From Verrucomicrobiota bacterium (GTDB taxonomy: Bacteria > Verrucomicrobiota > Verrucomicrobiae > Limisphaerales > UBA11358): 64,000 bases of DNA. Positions 36,376 through 44,535 of this stretch are shown here, piece by piece (the first letter of the stretch is position 1; each line of letters starts with the position of its first letter). Location of the stretch: assembly GCA_014860005.1 (NCBI GenBank), contig JACZKP010000112.1, positions 18,385 to 82,384 on the forward strand, read 5' to 3'. The notes under the pieces are model-generated. The model worked only from the letters and a program-made list of their open reading frames with translations. It had not been told where the DNA came from and searched no databases. The translations under genes were made by a program, and so were the position numbers.

Positions 36376-38319
36376 ATGAAACCTTCAAGAACCTCCGTCG
36401 CGGGCATCCATCCATTCACCCTGTCCCAAAGCGAGCAGCGGCGGCAAGCTGGCGTCCGTTCGCAGGCCGGGCACGATGCGCGGGGCCGCGGAGGCTGCTT
36501 CCAGGGCTTCACTCTTATCGAACTGCTCGTGGTGATTGCGATCATTGCGATTCTGGCGGGGATGTTGTTGCCGGCGCTGGCCAAGGCTAACACCAAGGCC
36601 CAAGGCAGATTTTCCCTGGCGCATGCATACCACGAGGTTGACGCTGCTGCGCGCAATCCCACCGGTTACGCGCAGGTGATGGAGGAGATAACGGTGGTTC
36701 CTCCCGCCGCGACCGGCTTGGTCGGCTATTGGGCGATGGACGAGGGCGCTCCCAACACGCTGACGATGGATGCTTCCGGCAACGCCAACCACGGCACGCT
36801 GGTTGGCGGACCTGTCTGGAGCAGCGGGCAGATCGGTGCGGGCAGCCTGATGTTTGACGGGGTGAACGACTATGTGCAGGTCGGGGCGCGCGCGAGCCTC
36901 GTTATGTCCGCGAGCATGACAATGAGCGCGTGGATTTATCCGACTGGCGCAGGCGGAATCATCGTGAACAAGGAAGGGGAATACGAAATTGGAGTTATCA
37001 ACGGAACCGTCCAATGGGCCATCGCCGATACCGTTCCGACCTGGGCCTGGAGAAACAGCGGCTATGCTCCGCCGCTGAACAGATGGAGCCATATCGCCGT
37101 GGTGTACAGCCAGGGAGTGGTGCAGACCTATGCCAATGGCACCCTCTTTCACACATACCCCGGATCGGGAACCATCGGGGACGTAGCAACCTCGATGAAC
37201 GATTTCCGGGTCGGCGGGCGTCAAGCAGCGGTTCAGCATTTTGCGGGAAAGATTGACGAAGTGCGGATGTATAACCGCGCCTTGAGTGCGGGCGAAGTTG
37301 CCGGGCTGGCGGGCACGTCCTGCCAGTATGTCTATGGATTGGACCTCGTCAGCCAGAAGCGCGGCAGCACCGTGCGGTATTACGGTTACGACGGGTTGGG
37401 CAGTGTGCGTTACCTGACGGATGCGAGCGGCGCGGTGACGGACACCTACACGTATGATGCCTTTGGAATCCTGATTGGCCAGACACCATCCAGCGGACAG
37501 ACCCTGAATAACTACCGCTACACCGGCGAACAATGGGATGAGCACTTGGGGATGTACTACCTGCGTGCCCGTTACTACAAACCGGAACTGGGCCGCTTCT
37601 GGACCATGGACAGTTATGAGGGGAATAACTCAGATCCATTGAGCCTCCACAAATACCTCTATGCGCATGCTAGCCCGGTGAACAACACGGATCCAACCGG
37701 AAATGAGACGTTGATTGGAATTTTTATCGCTTCCACAATTAGCGTGGGGCTTCACGGTCAATACGACGCTGGCGTTTCGGTTGTCGGAAACTCGCTAAAG
37801 AACATCATCATTGGCGTGTATTCGGGAATGTCGGTCAACCAAATCCTCCTGCTGAACTTCTTGGATAACGCGGGAGGCGTGGTTGTTGGCAAAGCTCTCG
37901 GGAAGCTTGCACAACTGCGCCGGCTCCCAGGTGTTGTGAAGGGCGTTGGCAAGGTGATTCAAGGCGACCGCTGGCTTAGAGGCTCGCAAGGCAACGCTGG
38001 TTTTGTTCCAGCGCAAATTGCCCAACGGCTCGCTGGTCGAAATTTCAAGAACTTCGATAGATTTAGAGAGGCGTTTTGGCGGGAAGTGGCGGCGGACGCC
38101 AACTTGTCGAAGGGCTTCACGTTCGACGACCTCGTGGCAATGCGAAAGGGAAATGCCCCGGCTGTTGATGTGACACAAAGGGTCGGAAAGAAAGTTAGCT
38201 ACGAACTTCACCACGCTACGCCTATCCAGCATGGCGGTGACGTTTACGACCTCGACAACATCATCGTCGTAACACCACGCTACCACCAAGAGGTTTTGGA
38301 GAAAGCGTATCACTACTGA
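36376..38319 (+). CDS. Polymorphic toxin-like protein: prepilin leader - LamG - RHS core - colicin-type HNH DNase
   Basis: The 647-aa mosaic begins with a prepilin/pseudopilin leader: cleavage expected after Gly44, Phe45 at +1, Glu49 at +5, hydrophobic helix FTLIELLVVIAIIAILAG. A LamG domain fills about 114-306 (LVGYWAMDEG...DEVRMYNRALS). At about 318 it passes directly into an RHS core: YYGYDGLGSVRYLTDASG, then NYRYTGEQWDEHLGMYYLRA, then GRFWTMDSYEG and NNTDPTGNE at 442. A hydrophobic linker (445-510) leads to a C-terminal nuclease (555-647). That domain has FREAFWREVAADANLSKGF, SYELHHATPIQHGGDVYDLD and VVTPRYHQEV, as in colicin E2/E7/E9 and pyocin S DNases (His612, His613, Asn628, His637). 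An immunity-like gene starts 10 nt downstream. Confidence 0.85.
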   Translation: MKPSRTSVAGIHPFTLSQSEQRRQAGVRSQAGHDARGRGGCFQGFTLIELLVVIAIIAILAGMLLPALAKANTKAQGRFSLAHAYHEVDAAARNPTGYAQVMEEITVVPPAATGLVGYWAMDEGAPNTLTMDASGNANHGTLVGGPVWSSGQIGAGSLMFDGVNDYVQVGARASLVMSASMTMSAWIYPTGAGGIIVNKEGEYEIGVINGTVQWAIADTVPTWAWRNSGYAPPLNRWSHIAVVYSQGVVQTYANGTLFHTYPGSGTIGDVATSMNDFRVGGRQAAVQHFAGKIDEVRMYNRALSAGEVAGLAGTSCQYVYGLDLVSQKRGSTVRYYGYDGLGSVRYLTDASGAVTDTYTYDAFGILIGQTPSSGQTLNNYRYTGEQWDEHLGMYYLRARYYKPELGRFWTMDSYEGNNSDPLSLHKYLYAHASPVNNTDPTGNETLIGIFIASTISVGLHGQYDAGVSVVGNSLKNIIIGVYSGMSVNQILLLNFLDNAGGVVVGKALGKLAQLRRLPGVVKGVGKVIQGDRWLRGSQGNAGFVPAQIAQRLAGRNFKNFDRFREAFWREVAADANLSKGFTFDDLVAMRKGNAPAVDVTQRVGKKVSYELHHATPIQHGGDVYDLDNIIVVTPRYHQEVLEKAYHY

Positions 38320-38329
38320 GGCAACGATT

Positions 38330-38533
38330 ATGACAGACGCTGAAATTATTGCACTGCTCGACCGGATTTTGAGCGGGGATCGCCCTGACGACGAGTTCGG
38401 AGAATGGATTGAAAGGCTTGAGCGAGCGACGCGATGCCCGAACATCCTCAATCTCATCAAGTATCGAACTCCGGAGGAAACATCCGAAACCATTCTCCGC
38501 AAGGCGCGCGAGTATCGGCCCATCCAACTCTGA
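38330..38533 (+). CDS. Colicin-immunity-like protein
   Basis: The 67-aa acidic, helical protein starts MTDAEIIALLDRILSGD. Its second half reads CPNILNLIKYRT then PEETSETILRKAREYRPIQL. This follows the helix III/IV pattern of the Im/pyocin immunity family (…HP…DLIYYP…SPEGIVKEIKEWR) and of short Gram-positive bacteriocin immunity proteins ending in ALxYKPI-L. It lies 10 nt after a gene whose C-terminus is a colicin-type DNase, the standard place for the cognate inhibitor. It is shorter than Im7/Im9 (about 86 aa), missing part of helix I or the tail. Assignment rests on short motifs plus position. Confidence 0.75.
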   Translation: MTDAEIIALLDRILSGDRPDDEFGEWIERLERATRCPNILNLIKYRTPEETSETILRKAREYRPIQL

Positions 38534-38739
38534 ATCCCGCCGGTGTCCCACCAAACGGTGAGAAGGAATCCAGCGGCGTTCAGGCTGCGCCGGAACGCTC
38601 GCAGCCCCGCGCCGTCAGGCAGGCTGCGAACCAAAGGCCAGCCGTCCTGCCTCACGGGCCTGCTGGCAAAGACAATGAGTTTGGCCGAGCAGATGAGTGA
38701 TGTTGAAACGAAAACAGACTAAGAACAACGAACAACCAA

Positions 38740-39237
38740 ATGAGACACCAGACGAAACGGCGGGTTAGTTTGTGCCTGACGCTGCTGCCGGCCCTGTGGA
38801 TCGGCGTTGGAACGTCGCAGGCGACTGAAACCAACGCGATTCGGCAGACTGCCGCAGTGGGGACGAACGCCGTGGCGACGCAGTCCGGAACGAGCGGGAG
38901 CGAGCGGCTTCAGGCTGACGGATCGAGAACCCTGCCCCGGTTGCAGCCGCGCAAGAGGCCGGATTTGGCGTCCTCGCGCGTCCTATCGCCCGCCCAGCAA
39001 GCGGAACTGCAACGACGCCAGCTCACCCGGCCCGGGATGTCGCCCAACCGATTGGCGCCTGGTGCCACTAATGGTCCGGCGGGGCATGATCTCCGCACCT
39101 CACGCTCCAGCCAGTACGAGATCAGGTCCCGCCGTGCGCCGCCTGCCGTCCTGGAACGGTACGATCACGATAAGAACGGCTTGCTGGACCCGGCGGAGTG
39201 GTATCAATACCGCCAGGAGGTCGAGCAGGCTACGTGA
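38740..39237 (+). CDS. Exported protein with a C-terminal EF-hand-like loop
   Basis: The 165-aa protein has a signal peptide (VSLCLTLLPALWIGVGTSQA). A long Arg/Pro/Ser-rich unstructured middle leads to one calcium-loop-like motif near residues 144-156 (DHDKNGLLDPAEW), giving the D-x-D-x-N-G-x-L-x-x-x-E pattern of an EF hand. No other domain is seen. Such proteins are frequent in Verrucomicrobiota/Planctomycetota, with unknown roles. It lies about 200 nt after the immunity-like gene. The intervening DNA has no gene. Confidence 0.7.
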   Translation: MRHQTKRRVSLCLTLLPALWIGVGTSQATETNAIRQTAAVGTNAVATQSGTSGSERLQADGSRTLPRLQPRKRPDLASSRVLSPAQQAELQRRQLTRPGMSPNRLAPGATNGPAGHDLRTSRSSQYEIRSRRAPPAVLERYDHDKNGLLDPAEWYQYRQEVEQAT

Positions 39238-39290
39238 GAAATGTGATCGCCATTGGCGGCGGCCATCGCGGGTCGCACCATTCTTCAGCT

Positions 39291-39938
39291 ATGAACATGA
39301 TTGCCGTCAGCGTGCCGGGGTTTTTCAGCCTGTTCCTTTCGCTTTCGCTTCCGGCGAGTGAGGTTCAGCCAATTCCCCTGCCCCAGCCGCAAACCGACGG
39401 CGGCCGGCCCTTGATGGAAGTGTTGCGCGAGCGGAAGTCCACACGCGAGTTTGCCACGAATACCCTGCCCTGGCAGGCGCTGGGAGATTTGTTGTGGGCC
39501 GGCTTCGGCACCAACCGCGTGGATGGGCATCGCACCGCGCCTTCCACCATGAACTCGCGGGCGCTGGACATTTATGTGTCGCTGGCCCAGGGCACCTACG
39601 TTTACGAGGCGCAGTCCCATCGGCTGCGTCCCGTTGCCGCCGGTGATTTGCGGGCCAAAACCGGCGGTCAGGATTATGTCAAGACGGCGCCGGTCGCATT
39701 GATCTTTGTGGCCGACCTGTCGCGCCTGGATCGGGCGAAACCGGAAGATCGCGAACGTTACGCGAACTTGGACGTGGGTTATCTAAGTCAAAACGTTTAT
39801 CTGTATTGCGCCGCTGAAGGCCTGGCCACCGTGGTTCACGAACTGGATCGCCGCGAGCTTGCCACCCTGCTGGGGCTGAAGCCGGACCAGCGAATCATCC
39901 TGGCGCAATCGGTGGGTTTTCCCAGACCGATCCCGTGA
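39291..39938 (+). CDS. Exported nitroreductase-family (SagB-like) protein
   Basis: The 215-aa protein starts at ATG 39291 with a signal-like N-terminus (MNMIAVSVPGFFSLFLSLSLPAS). The flavin-fold motifs follow: LMEVLRERKSTREFATNTLP, LGDLLWAGFGTNR, RTAPSTMNSRALDIYV and the closing LDVGYLSQNVYLYCAAEGL. The family binds FMN and reduces diverse substrates; SagB/ThcOx types oxidise azolines. The exported location is unusual but shared by a group of nitroreductase-like proteins annotated from environmental bacteria. The substrate is unknown. It is convergent with the putative membrane regulator gene, with the two stops adjacent. Confidence 0.85.
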   Translation: MNMIAVSVPGFFSLFLSLSLPASEVQPIPLPQPQTDGGRPLMEVLRERKSTREFATNTLPWQALGDLLWAGFGTNRVDGHRTAPSTMNSRALDIYVSLAQGTYVYEAQSHRLRPVAAGDLRAKTGGQDYVKTAPVALIFVADLSRLDRAKPEDRERYANLDVGYLSQNVYLYCAAEGLATVVHELDRRELATLLGLKPDQRIILAQSVGFPRPIP

Positions 39939-40430
39939 TTACGGAACGCTTGCAGCCAGGAAGCGCACCGCGCCTTCAAAATCGCGTTTGAGGTATTCCA
40001 TCTCCTGCGACAAAGGCGACAAGATGGCGGACGAAGCGCGTTGGGGCGCTGAAGGAGGCAACTCAACCACCGAGGCCAGGGGGGCAGCCACAGGTTCTAC
40101 CGTCACCGGTTGGGAAGTGTGCCACCACAAACCGATTGCAGCCAGGAGCGCCACGCCTGAAGCCGGCAGCCATCGCAGAAGCCACGGGGACAGCTCTCGC
40201 CGCTCCGGGGTTGATGCCTTTCGCACCGCCCGCATGATCGAAGCGTGCAAAGCATCGGGTACGTCTGAGAGCGCGCGTTCCGCCTTAAGACGACGATCCA
40301 GTGATTTAACTGACGCAGCGAAGCGCCTGACTTCCTCTGCTTCAACGCCCACGATTGAAGATTGTGTCCGCGACACCTCGCTCGAATCTAATTCTTTCGA
40401 GATCCGAAGTTTTGCCAGCCAGGTTTTCAT
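39939..40430 (-). CDS. Putative membrane anti-sigma-type regulator
   Basis: The 163-aa protein has a charged cytoplasmic N-terminal half (about 1-80). A transmembrane helix follows at about 84-104 (WLLRWLPASGVALLAAIGLWW), then a small Pro/Ala-rich periplasmic tail. No zinc-binding HxxxCxxC motif is seen. It starts 9 nt after the ECF sigma factor stop, the usual place for a cognate anti-sigma factor, and the topology fits. Function is inferred from position only. Confidence 0.6.
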   Translation of the reverse strand: MKTWLAKLRISKELDSSEVSRTQSSIVGVEAEEVRRFAASVKSLDRRLKAERALSDVPDALHASIMRAVRKASTPERRELSPWLLRWLPASGVALLAAIGLWWHTSQPVTVEPVAAPLASVVELPPSAPQRASSAILSPLSQEMEYLKRDFEGAVRFLAASVP

Positions 40431-40439
40431 AATTGCTCC

Positions 40440-41096
40440 TCAGAGATTTGAACTCGGCGCCATGCCGGTCAACCCCGTGGTCGGGGCTGAGAGTTTCCTT
40501 TGCGCCGTCCGCTTGACTTCGGCTGCCACAGCTTCTGCGCCGGGCGGTTGCTCCAACTCGCGCGCGAGTACTGTGCGGGCGCGAAAGAGGAGCACTTTGA
40601 CATGGACCGAAGTTTTGCCCAACACGCGGGCGATGTCGGCAACGCTCAAGTCTTCGGCGTAGCGCAACCACAGCGCTTGAAACTGCAACTCCGGTAACAC
40701 GCGCCGGGCCAGTCGCCAGAGGTTTTGCCGTGCCTCATGACGCGCCAGCAATTCCGCCGGATCGTCAGCGTCCATGAGGTCGGCGGCGGCCGCGTTCGGC
40801 ACGCCAAGGTGGCGACGGTTGGCGCGCTGGCGATCAATGCACTTGCGGCGCGCGATCGTGAACAGCCAGGTGGCAAACGAGCGGGCTGGATCAAAATTGT
40901 GAAGATGCGCGGCGGCGCTCACAAAGGCATCTTGCGTGACTTCCTGCGCATCGGCGGGAGTGCGGCATTGGTTCACGACGAACCGGTAGATGCGGTTCTC
41001 ATAGCGGCGAACCAGTTCCTCGAAGCCGGACGCGGAGCCCGCCTGCGCCTGCCGGGCAAGCTCCTCATCCGACACCGGTTGTTGTTCTGATGCCAC
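40440..41096 (-). CDS. ECF-type RNA polymerase sigma-70 factor
   Basis: The protein is about 218 aa. Sigma region 2 lies at about 24-92 (FEELVRRYENRIYRFVVNQC, then EVTQDAFVSAA and FATWLFTIARRKCIDRQR). Sigma region 4 lies at about 128-178 (LPELQFQALWLRYAEDLSVADIARVLG then VKVLLFRARTVLARELE). The start is uncertain: GTG 41096 fits the family, while TTG 41099 and TTG 41141 are in frame. It sits between a secreted protein gene and a putative membrane regulator, giving a likely three-gene signalling unit. Confidence 0.92.
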   Translation of the reverse strand: MASEQQPVSDEELARQAQAGSASGFEELVRRYENRIYRFVVNQCRTPADAQEVTQDAFVSAAAHLHNFDPARSFATWLFTIARRKCIDRQRANRRHLGVPNAAAADLMDADDPAELLARHEARQNLWRLARRVLPELQFQALWLRYAEDLSVADIARVLGKTSVHVKVLLFRARTVLARELEQPPGAEAVAAEVKRTAQRKLSAPTTGLTGMAPSSNL

Positions 41097-41142
41097 TAAT
41101 TGGTTTCCGCGTTTGCGCCGCGAGCTTGGGCCGGGCGGCAAT

Positions 41143-42078
41143 TTACTTCGCTGCTCTGGCCTTCATCATTTCCACGACATCCCCGGCGGGCAACGACAAC
41201 TTTACCGTCACGGAAGCTCCGGCCTGCTGAATCGAAATTCCCTGCGCCAGCTTCACGGACTCCGGCTTGTCACTCTGCAAGGCCATCAGCCCCACCAACC
41301 CGCGCCCCACCGCTTCGATCTGTTGGGCCACTTCTGAACTTTCCGCCGTCATGGTGAGAGCGGCTTCCACGCGTTGTTGCGGCTCGCCCAGGCTTAACCA
41401 GAGCATTTTGGACTGCTTCAAAATGGCGGCGTTCGGATCGGAGGAGGGCATCTCAATCTTGCGGGCAGCGCCCTGAATGAAAGCGTTGCCGTTCCCGAGG
41501 CTCAAACTGGCGTAGTCTGCGCTGAGGGTCAGATTTGGTCTTACCCGATCCAGTACCTCCAGCGCATCCGCCACGCGGCTCTGCTTCTGCCCGAAGACAA
41601 TTATCTTTGCGTTATGGATTGCGGAATAAGTGCGCGGCTTCACTCCGTCCTTGACCGGCTTTTTCTCATCAATCCAGCTATGAATCGTGTGCTGATGGTG
41701 CTCGGCGGTCTTGTGCTCCTTGGCGCCGCCAGCCAGCGTGGCGAGCCGCGCCGCGTCAAAATCCGCATACACCAGCAGCAGCCCGTCCTCCGCTTCCGCC
41801 GTCGGACCGTAGAGGGTCAGGCCGTGAACTTCTTTCTGCGGGTCAATGCCCGTGATGGCTTGGAAGGCCGCGAGCTTTTTCTGCACTTCCGGTTGCTCGC
41901 CCGCGCTCAACAGGTGACGCCCGATCACCGTCCCCCGCAGGGCATCGCAGTCCACATGCAGGACCCAGGCCGGGTCCTTGACGACATCTTCGCGTTGCAG
42001 CGGCCCGGCGATGGTCGTGGCAGTTGCGGCAAGCAGCAAGCCGCCGACGGTGGTTAACTTCCAGTCAATTGATTTCAT
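41143..42078 (-). CDS. Secreted protein of unknown function, upstream of an ECF sigma factor
   Basis: The 311-aa protein starts at ATG 42078 with a signal peptide (LTTVGGLLLAATATTIAG). The body, from LHVDCDALRGTVIGRHL through EVHGLTLYG, LLLVYADFDAARLATLAGG and AIHNAKIIVFGQKQSRV to the C-terminus, resembles beta-alpha repeats but matches no family I can name. The stop lies close to the sigma factor start (47 nt to the preferred GTG), so the genes are probably co-transcribed. It may be the extracytoplasmic sensor or a stress target of the sigma system. An upstream frame extension (to 42204) lacks a signal context. Confidence 0.7.
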   Translation of the reverse strand: MKSIDWKLTTVGGLLLAATATTIAGPLQREDVVKDPAWVLHVDCDALRGTVIGRHLLSAGEQPEVQKKLAAFQAITGIDPQKEVHGLTLYGPTAEAEDGLLLVYADFDAARLATLAGGAKEHKTAEHHQHTIHSWIDEKKPVKDGVKPRTYSAIHNAKIIVFGQKQSRVADALEVLDRVRPNLTLSADYASLSLGNGNAFIQGAARKIEMPSSDPNAAILKQSKMLWLSLGEPQQRVEAALTMTAESSEVAQQIEAVGRGLVGLMALQSDKPESVKLAQGISIQQAGASVTVKLSLPAGDVVEMMKARAAK

Positions 42079-42222
42079 AATGTGCGTAGCTTGATTTGTC
42101 GTTTCTCTCCCGGCGGACGATTCATTCGTACGTCTCGCAAGGGGATACGTCGCACGAGCCACAAAGGTTACAGCCCGCCGTATCATTTCAGAAGAAAGTG
42201 GCAAAGCAGCGATCCACCACGG

Positions 42223-43791
42223 CTAGGCGGCGGGCTTGGGTTCTTCCTTCCGATAGCTGGCCACCACCCAGTCACTCAGGGTTTTGTCCGCGTGGCGCAC
42301 CGCCTCCTCATCAATCACAAACTCGGTGCGCCCGGAGTTCTGGGCAATCAACCGCAGACCAAACTGGTAGTCCTTGAACCGCGTTGCGCAGAGATCGCGC
42401 ACCGATTGTCCGCTCGCCAACGCCTCCTCCACCAACAAGCCCGCGGCGGCATCCGTGAAGCTCAGTTGCAGGGTGTGCGTTTCCTGGAATCGCCGGGCAA
42501 ATTCCTCGACGACTTGAAGCGCCACCATACGCTCCTCGCGTTGTGAATCCCCCAGAATTCGTTTCAGTTCGATCAGCGGATTATCCACCAATTCGCGGGA
42601 GACGACGAACCGCTTCACGAGCGTGGACGGCAGTTCATACTTAAGCTCGCGAAACACCTGCTCGCATACCGTCATCAAGCCACGCGCCCCTGTTTGCTCC
42701 TCAGCGGCATGTTCGGCAATCCGGTGCAGGCCGTCGTCCGAAAACAGCACTTCCAGTCCGTAAGCGGCAAAGTCCTGTTCATACTGGCGGATGATACTGC
42801 CTTCGGAGTTCTTCAACACACGAAACAGATCGTCCTCGTTCAACGAATGACACACCACGCGCACTGGCAATCGTCCGATGAACTCCGGTTCAAAACCGAA
42901 CTCGATGAAATCCCGCGTTCGCGCCTGGGCCAGAACTTCCTCGCCAACTTCCGCCACACCATCCTTGGCGGCAAAGCCGATCACGGCCTCGCGCAAACGT
43001 TTACGCACAATCTTTTCCAAGCCGTCAAACGCCCCGCTCACAATAAACAGAATGTGCCGTGTGTTGATGGTGCTTGGCGATTTGCGGCCGCGTTGCGACA
43101 TGTCCATCATCGCCTGAATCTGACCCGCGATATCGTTGGGCGAGCGGGCGGGCACTTCCGTTTCCTCCATCAGCTTCAAGAGATTGGTCTGCACCCCGCG
43201 TCCGCTCACGTCGCGGTCCGACGCGCTGGTGGCCGCCGCAATCTTGTCAATCTCGTCAATGTAGATGATGCCGTACTGCGCCCGGGCGACATCGCCATCC
43301 GCCAACCGCACCAGATCGCGCACCATGTCCTCCACGTCGCCGCCGACATAACCGGTTTCGGAAAATTTGGTGGCGTCCGCCTTCACAAAAGGCACGCCGA
43401 TCAACTCTGCCGCACTGCGGATGAGGTAGGTTTTGCCCACGCCCGTGGGGCCGATCAAAATGATGTTCTGCTTGGCGTAATTGGAGGATTCCTTGCCGTC
43501 AAGCGCCAGACGCACGTGGTGATAATGGTCGCACAGCGCCACACTGAGAACTTTCTTGGCCTCGTCCTGCTTGATGACAAAGCGGTCGAGATACTCCTTT
43601 ACTTCGCGGGGCTTGTACTTGAATTCAAAATCCGCCGGCCCTGCTGCCGCCGTCCCCTGCTCTGCCGCGTTGCCCACGTCTTCCGGCGCTGCCGCGGTGC
43701 GATTGTTCTGGAGATGCTGGCGCAAAAAGTCCGAAAGCTGCCGTTGAAATTCTTCCGGCGAAGGCGGTCCGCTCAATACTGGTTTGTTCAT
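42223..43791 (-). CDS. ClpX-like AAA+ ATPase without N-terminal zinc finger
   Basis: The protein is about 522 aa, starting MNKPVLSGPPSPEEFQ. A disordered 50-residue N-terminus replaces the Cys4 zinc-binding domain of ClpX. The AAA+ core has Walker A GPTGVGKT (114-121), Walker B GIIYIDEID (174-182), the pore-type GYVGGDVEDM (147-156) and sensor 2/arginine regions (EFIGRLP). An IGF tripeptide at 271-273 sits where ClpX docks onto ClpP. An extra C-terminal region of about 130 residues follows the ClpX-type small domain. It could unfold a particular substrate set for ClpP. ClpP is not in the window. Met at 43818 is an alternative start. Confidence 0.85.
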   Translation of the reverse strand: MNKPVLSGPPSPEEFQRQLSDFLRQHLQNNRTAAAPEDVGNAAEQGTAAAGPADFEFKYKPREVKEYLDRFVIKQDEAKKVLSVALCDHYHHVRLALDGKESSNYAKQNIILIGPTGVGKTYLIRSAAELIGVPFVKADATKFSETGYVGGDVEDMVRDLVRLADGDVARAQYGIIYIDEIDKIAAATSASDRDVSGRGVQTNLLKLMEETEVPARSPNDIAGQIQAMMDMSQRGRKSPSTINTRHILFIVSGAFDGLEKIVRKRLREAVIGFAAKDGVAEVGEEVLAQARTRDFIEFGFEPEFIGRLPVRVVCHSLNEDDLFRVLKNSEGSIIRQYEQDFAAYGLEVLFSDDGLHRIAEHAAEEQTGARGLMTVCEQVFRELKYELPSTLVKRFVVSRELVDNPLIELKRILGDSQREERMVALQVVEEFARRFQETHTLQLSFTDAAAGLLVEEALASGQSVRDLCATRFKDYQFGLRLIAQNSGRTEFVIDEEAVRHADKTLSDWVVASYRKEEPKPAA

Positions 43792-43878
43792 GTGCAAATT
43801 GGACAGGAAACCGCGCAATTCGTTCGCGCGTGAATCCCGCTTGCCACTTTATCCCGGGTTTGAAATAAAACCAACGAC

Positions 43879-44535
43879 ATGTCGCACAATTTTCAGCCGG
43901 CCGACCCGTCCCGCTTTGAAACCGCCCTCCGCCACTTTGACGAAGTAAACAGTGGTGATCCTAATCAGGAAACCGTCAATGGCTCGCCGCAGCCACGCGA
44001 ACTGGCCCACGCACGCTGGTTGTCCGCCTGGGTGCTCCGGCTCTGTCCCGAAGCGTCAGAGGCATTGCGATTGGCGGCCCGCTGCCAGCATCTCGGCCGC
44101 TGGCAGATTCCGCGCGACAAGTATCCCATGACGCGCGCGGGCTACCTGCAATGGCGCGCGGCACTCAAACGGTTTCATGCCGCGGCGGCGGGGGAAATAC
44201 TGCGGGAAGTCGGCTACCCGGACGATGTCATTCGGCAGGTACAGCAGTTGAATCTAAAGCAAAACTTCCCAGAAGACCCCGAGAGCCGCGTGCTCGAAGA
44301 CGCCCTCTGCCTGGTTTTCCTCGAACATCAACTCGCCGCACTGGCGCTCAAAACGAGCGAGGACAAAGTAATCAATGCCCTGCAGAAGTCCTGGAAGAAA
44401 ATGACCCCCACCGCGCACGCCGAAGCATTGAAGTTGCCTTACGGCCCGCGGGAGCAACGTCTGCTGGAGCATGCCTTGGCGACCACAGATTCAAACATGA
44501 TTAACCGTTCAACCGAGCCGACCAATCAGGATTAG
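43879..44535 (+). CDS. DUF4202 family protein
   Basis: The 218-aa cytoplasmic helical protein matches the DUF4202 pattern: FETALRHFDEVNSGDPN, RELAHARWLSAWVLRL, SEALRLAARCQHLGRWQIP, YLQWRAALKRFHAAAAGEIL, and a LEDALCLVFLEHQLA stretch. The His and Asp/Glu residues in the helices (AARCQHL, RFHA, FLEHQ) suggest an HD-like metal site. The family is found in diverse bacteria and is uncharacterised. It is divergent from the ClpX-like gene, 87 nt apart. Confidence 0.85.
   Translation: MSHNFQPADPSRFETALRHFDEVNSGDPNQETVNGSPQPRELAHARWLSAWVLRLCPEASEALRLAARCQHLGRWQIPRDKYPMTRAGYLQWRAALKRFHAAAAGEILREVGYPDDVIRQVQQLNLKQNFPEDPESRVLEDALCLVFLEHQLAALALKTSEDKVINALQKSWKKMTPTAHAEALKLPYGPREQRLLEHALATTDSNMINRSTEPTNQD

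Noticed and set aside
38434..38700. 88-codon frame overlapping the immunity-like gene
   Set aside because: Out of frame with the immunity-like coding sequence and composed of low-complexity residues.
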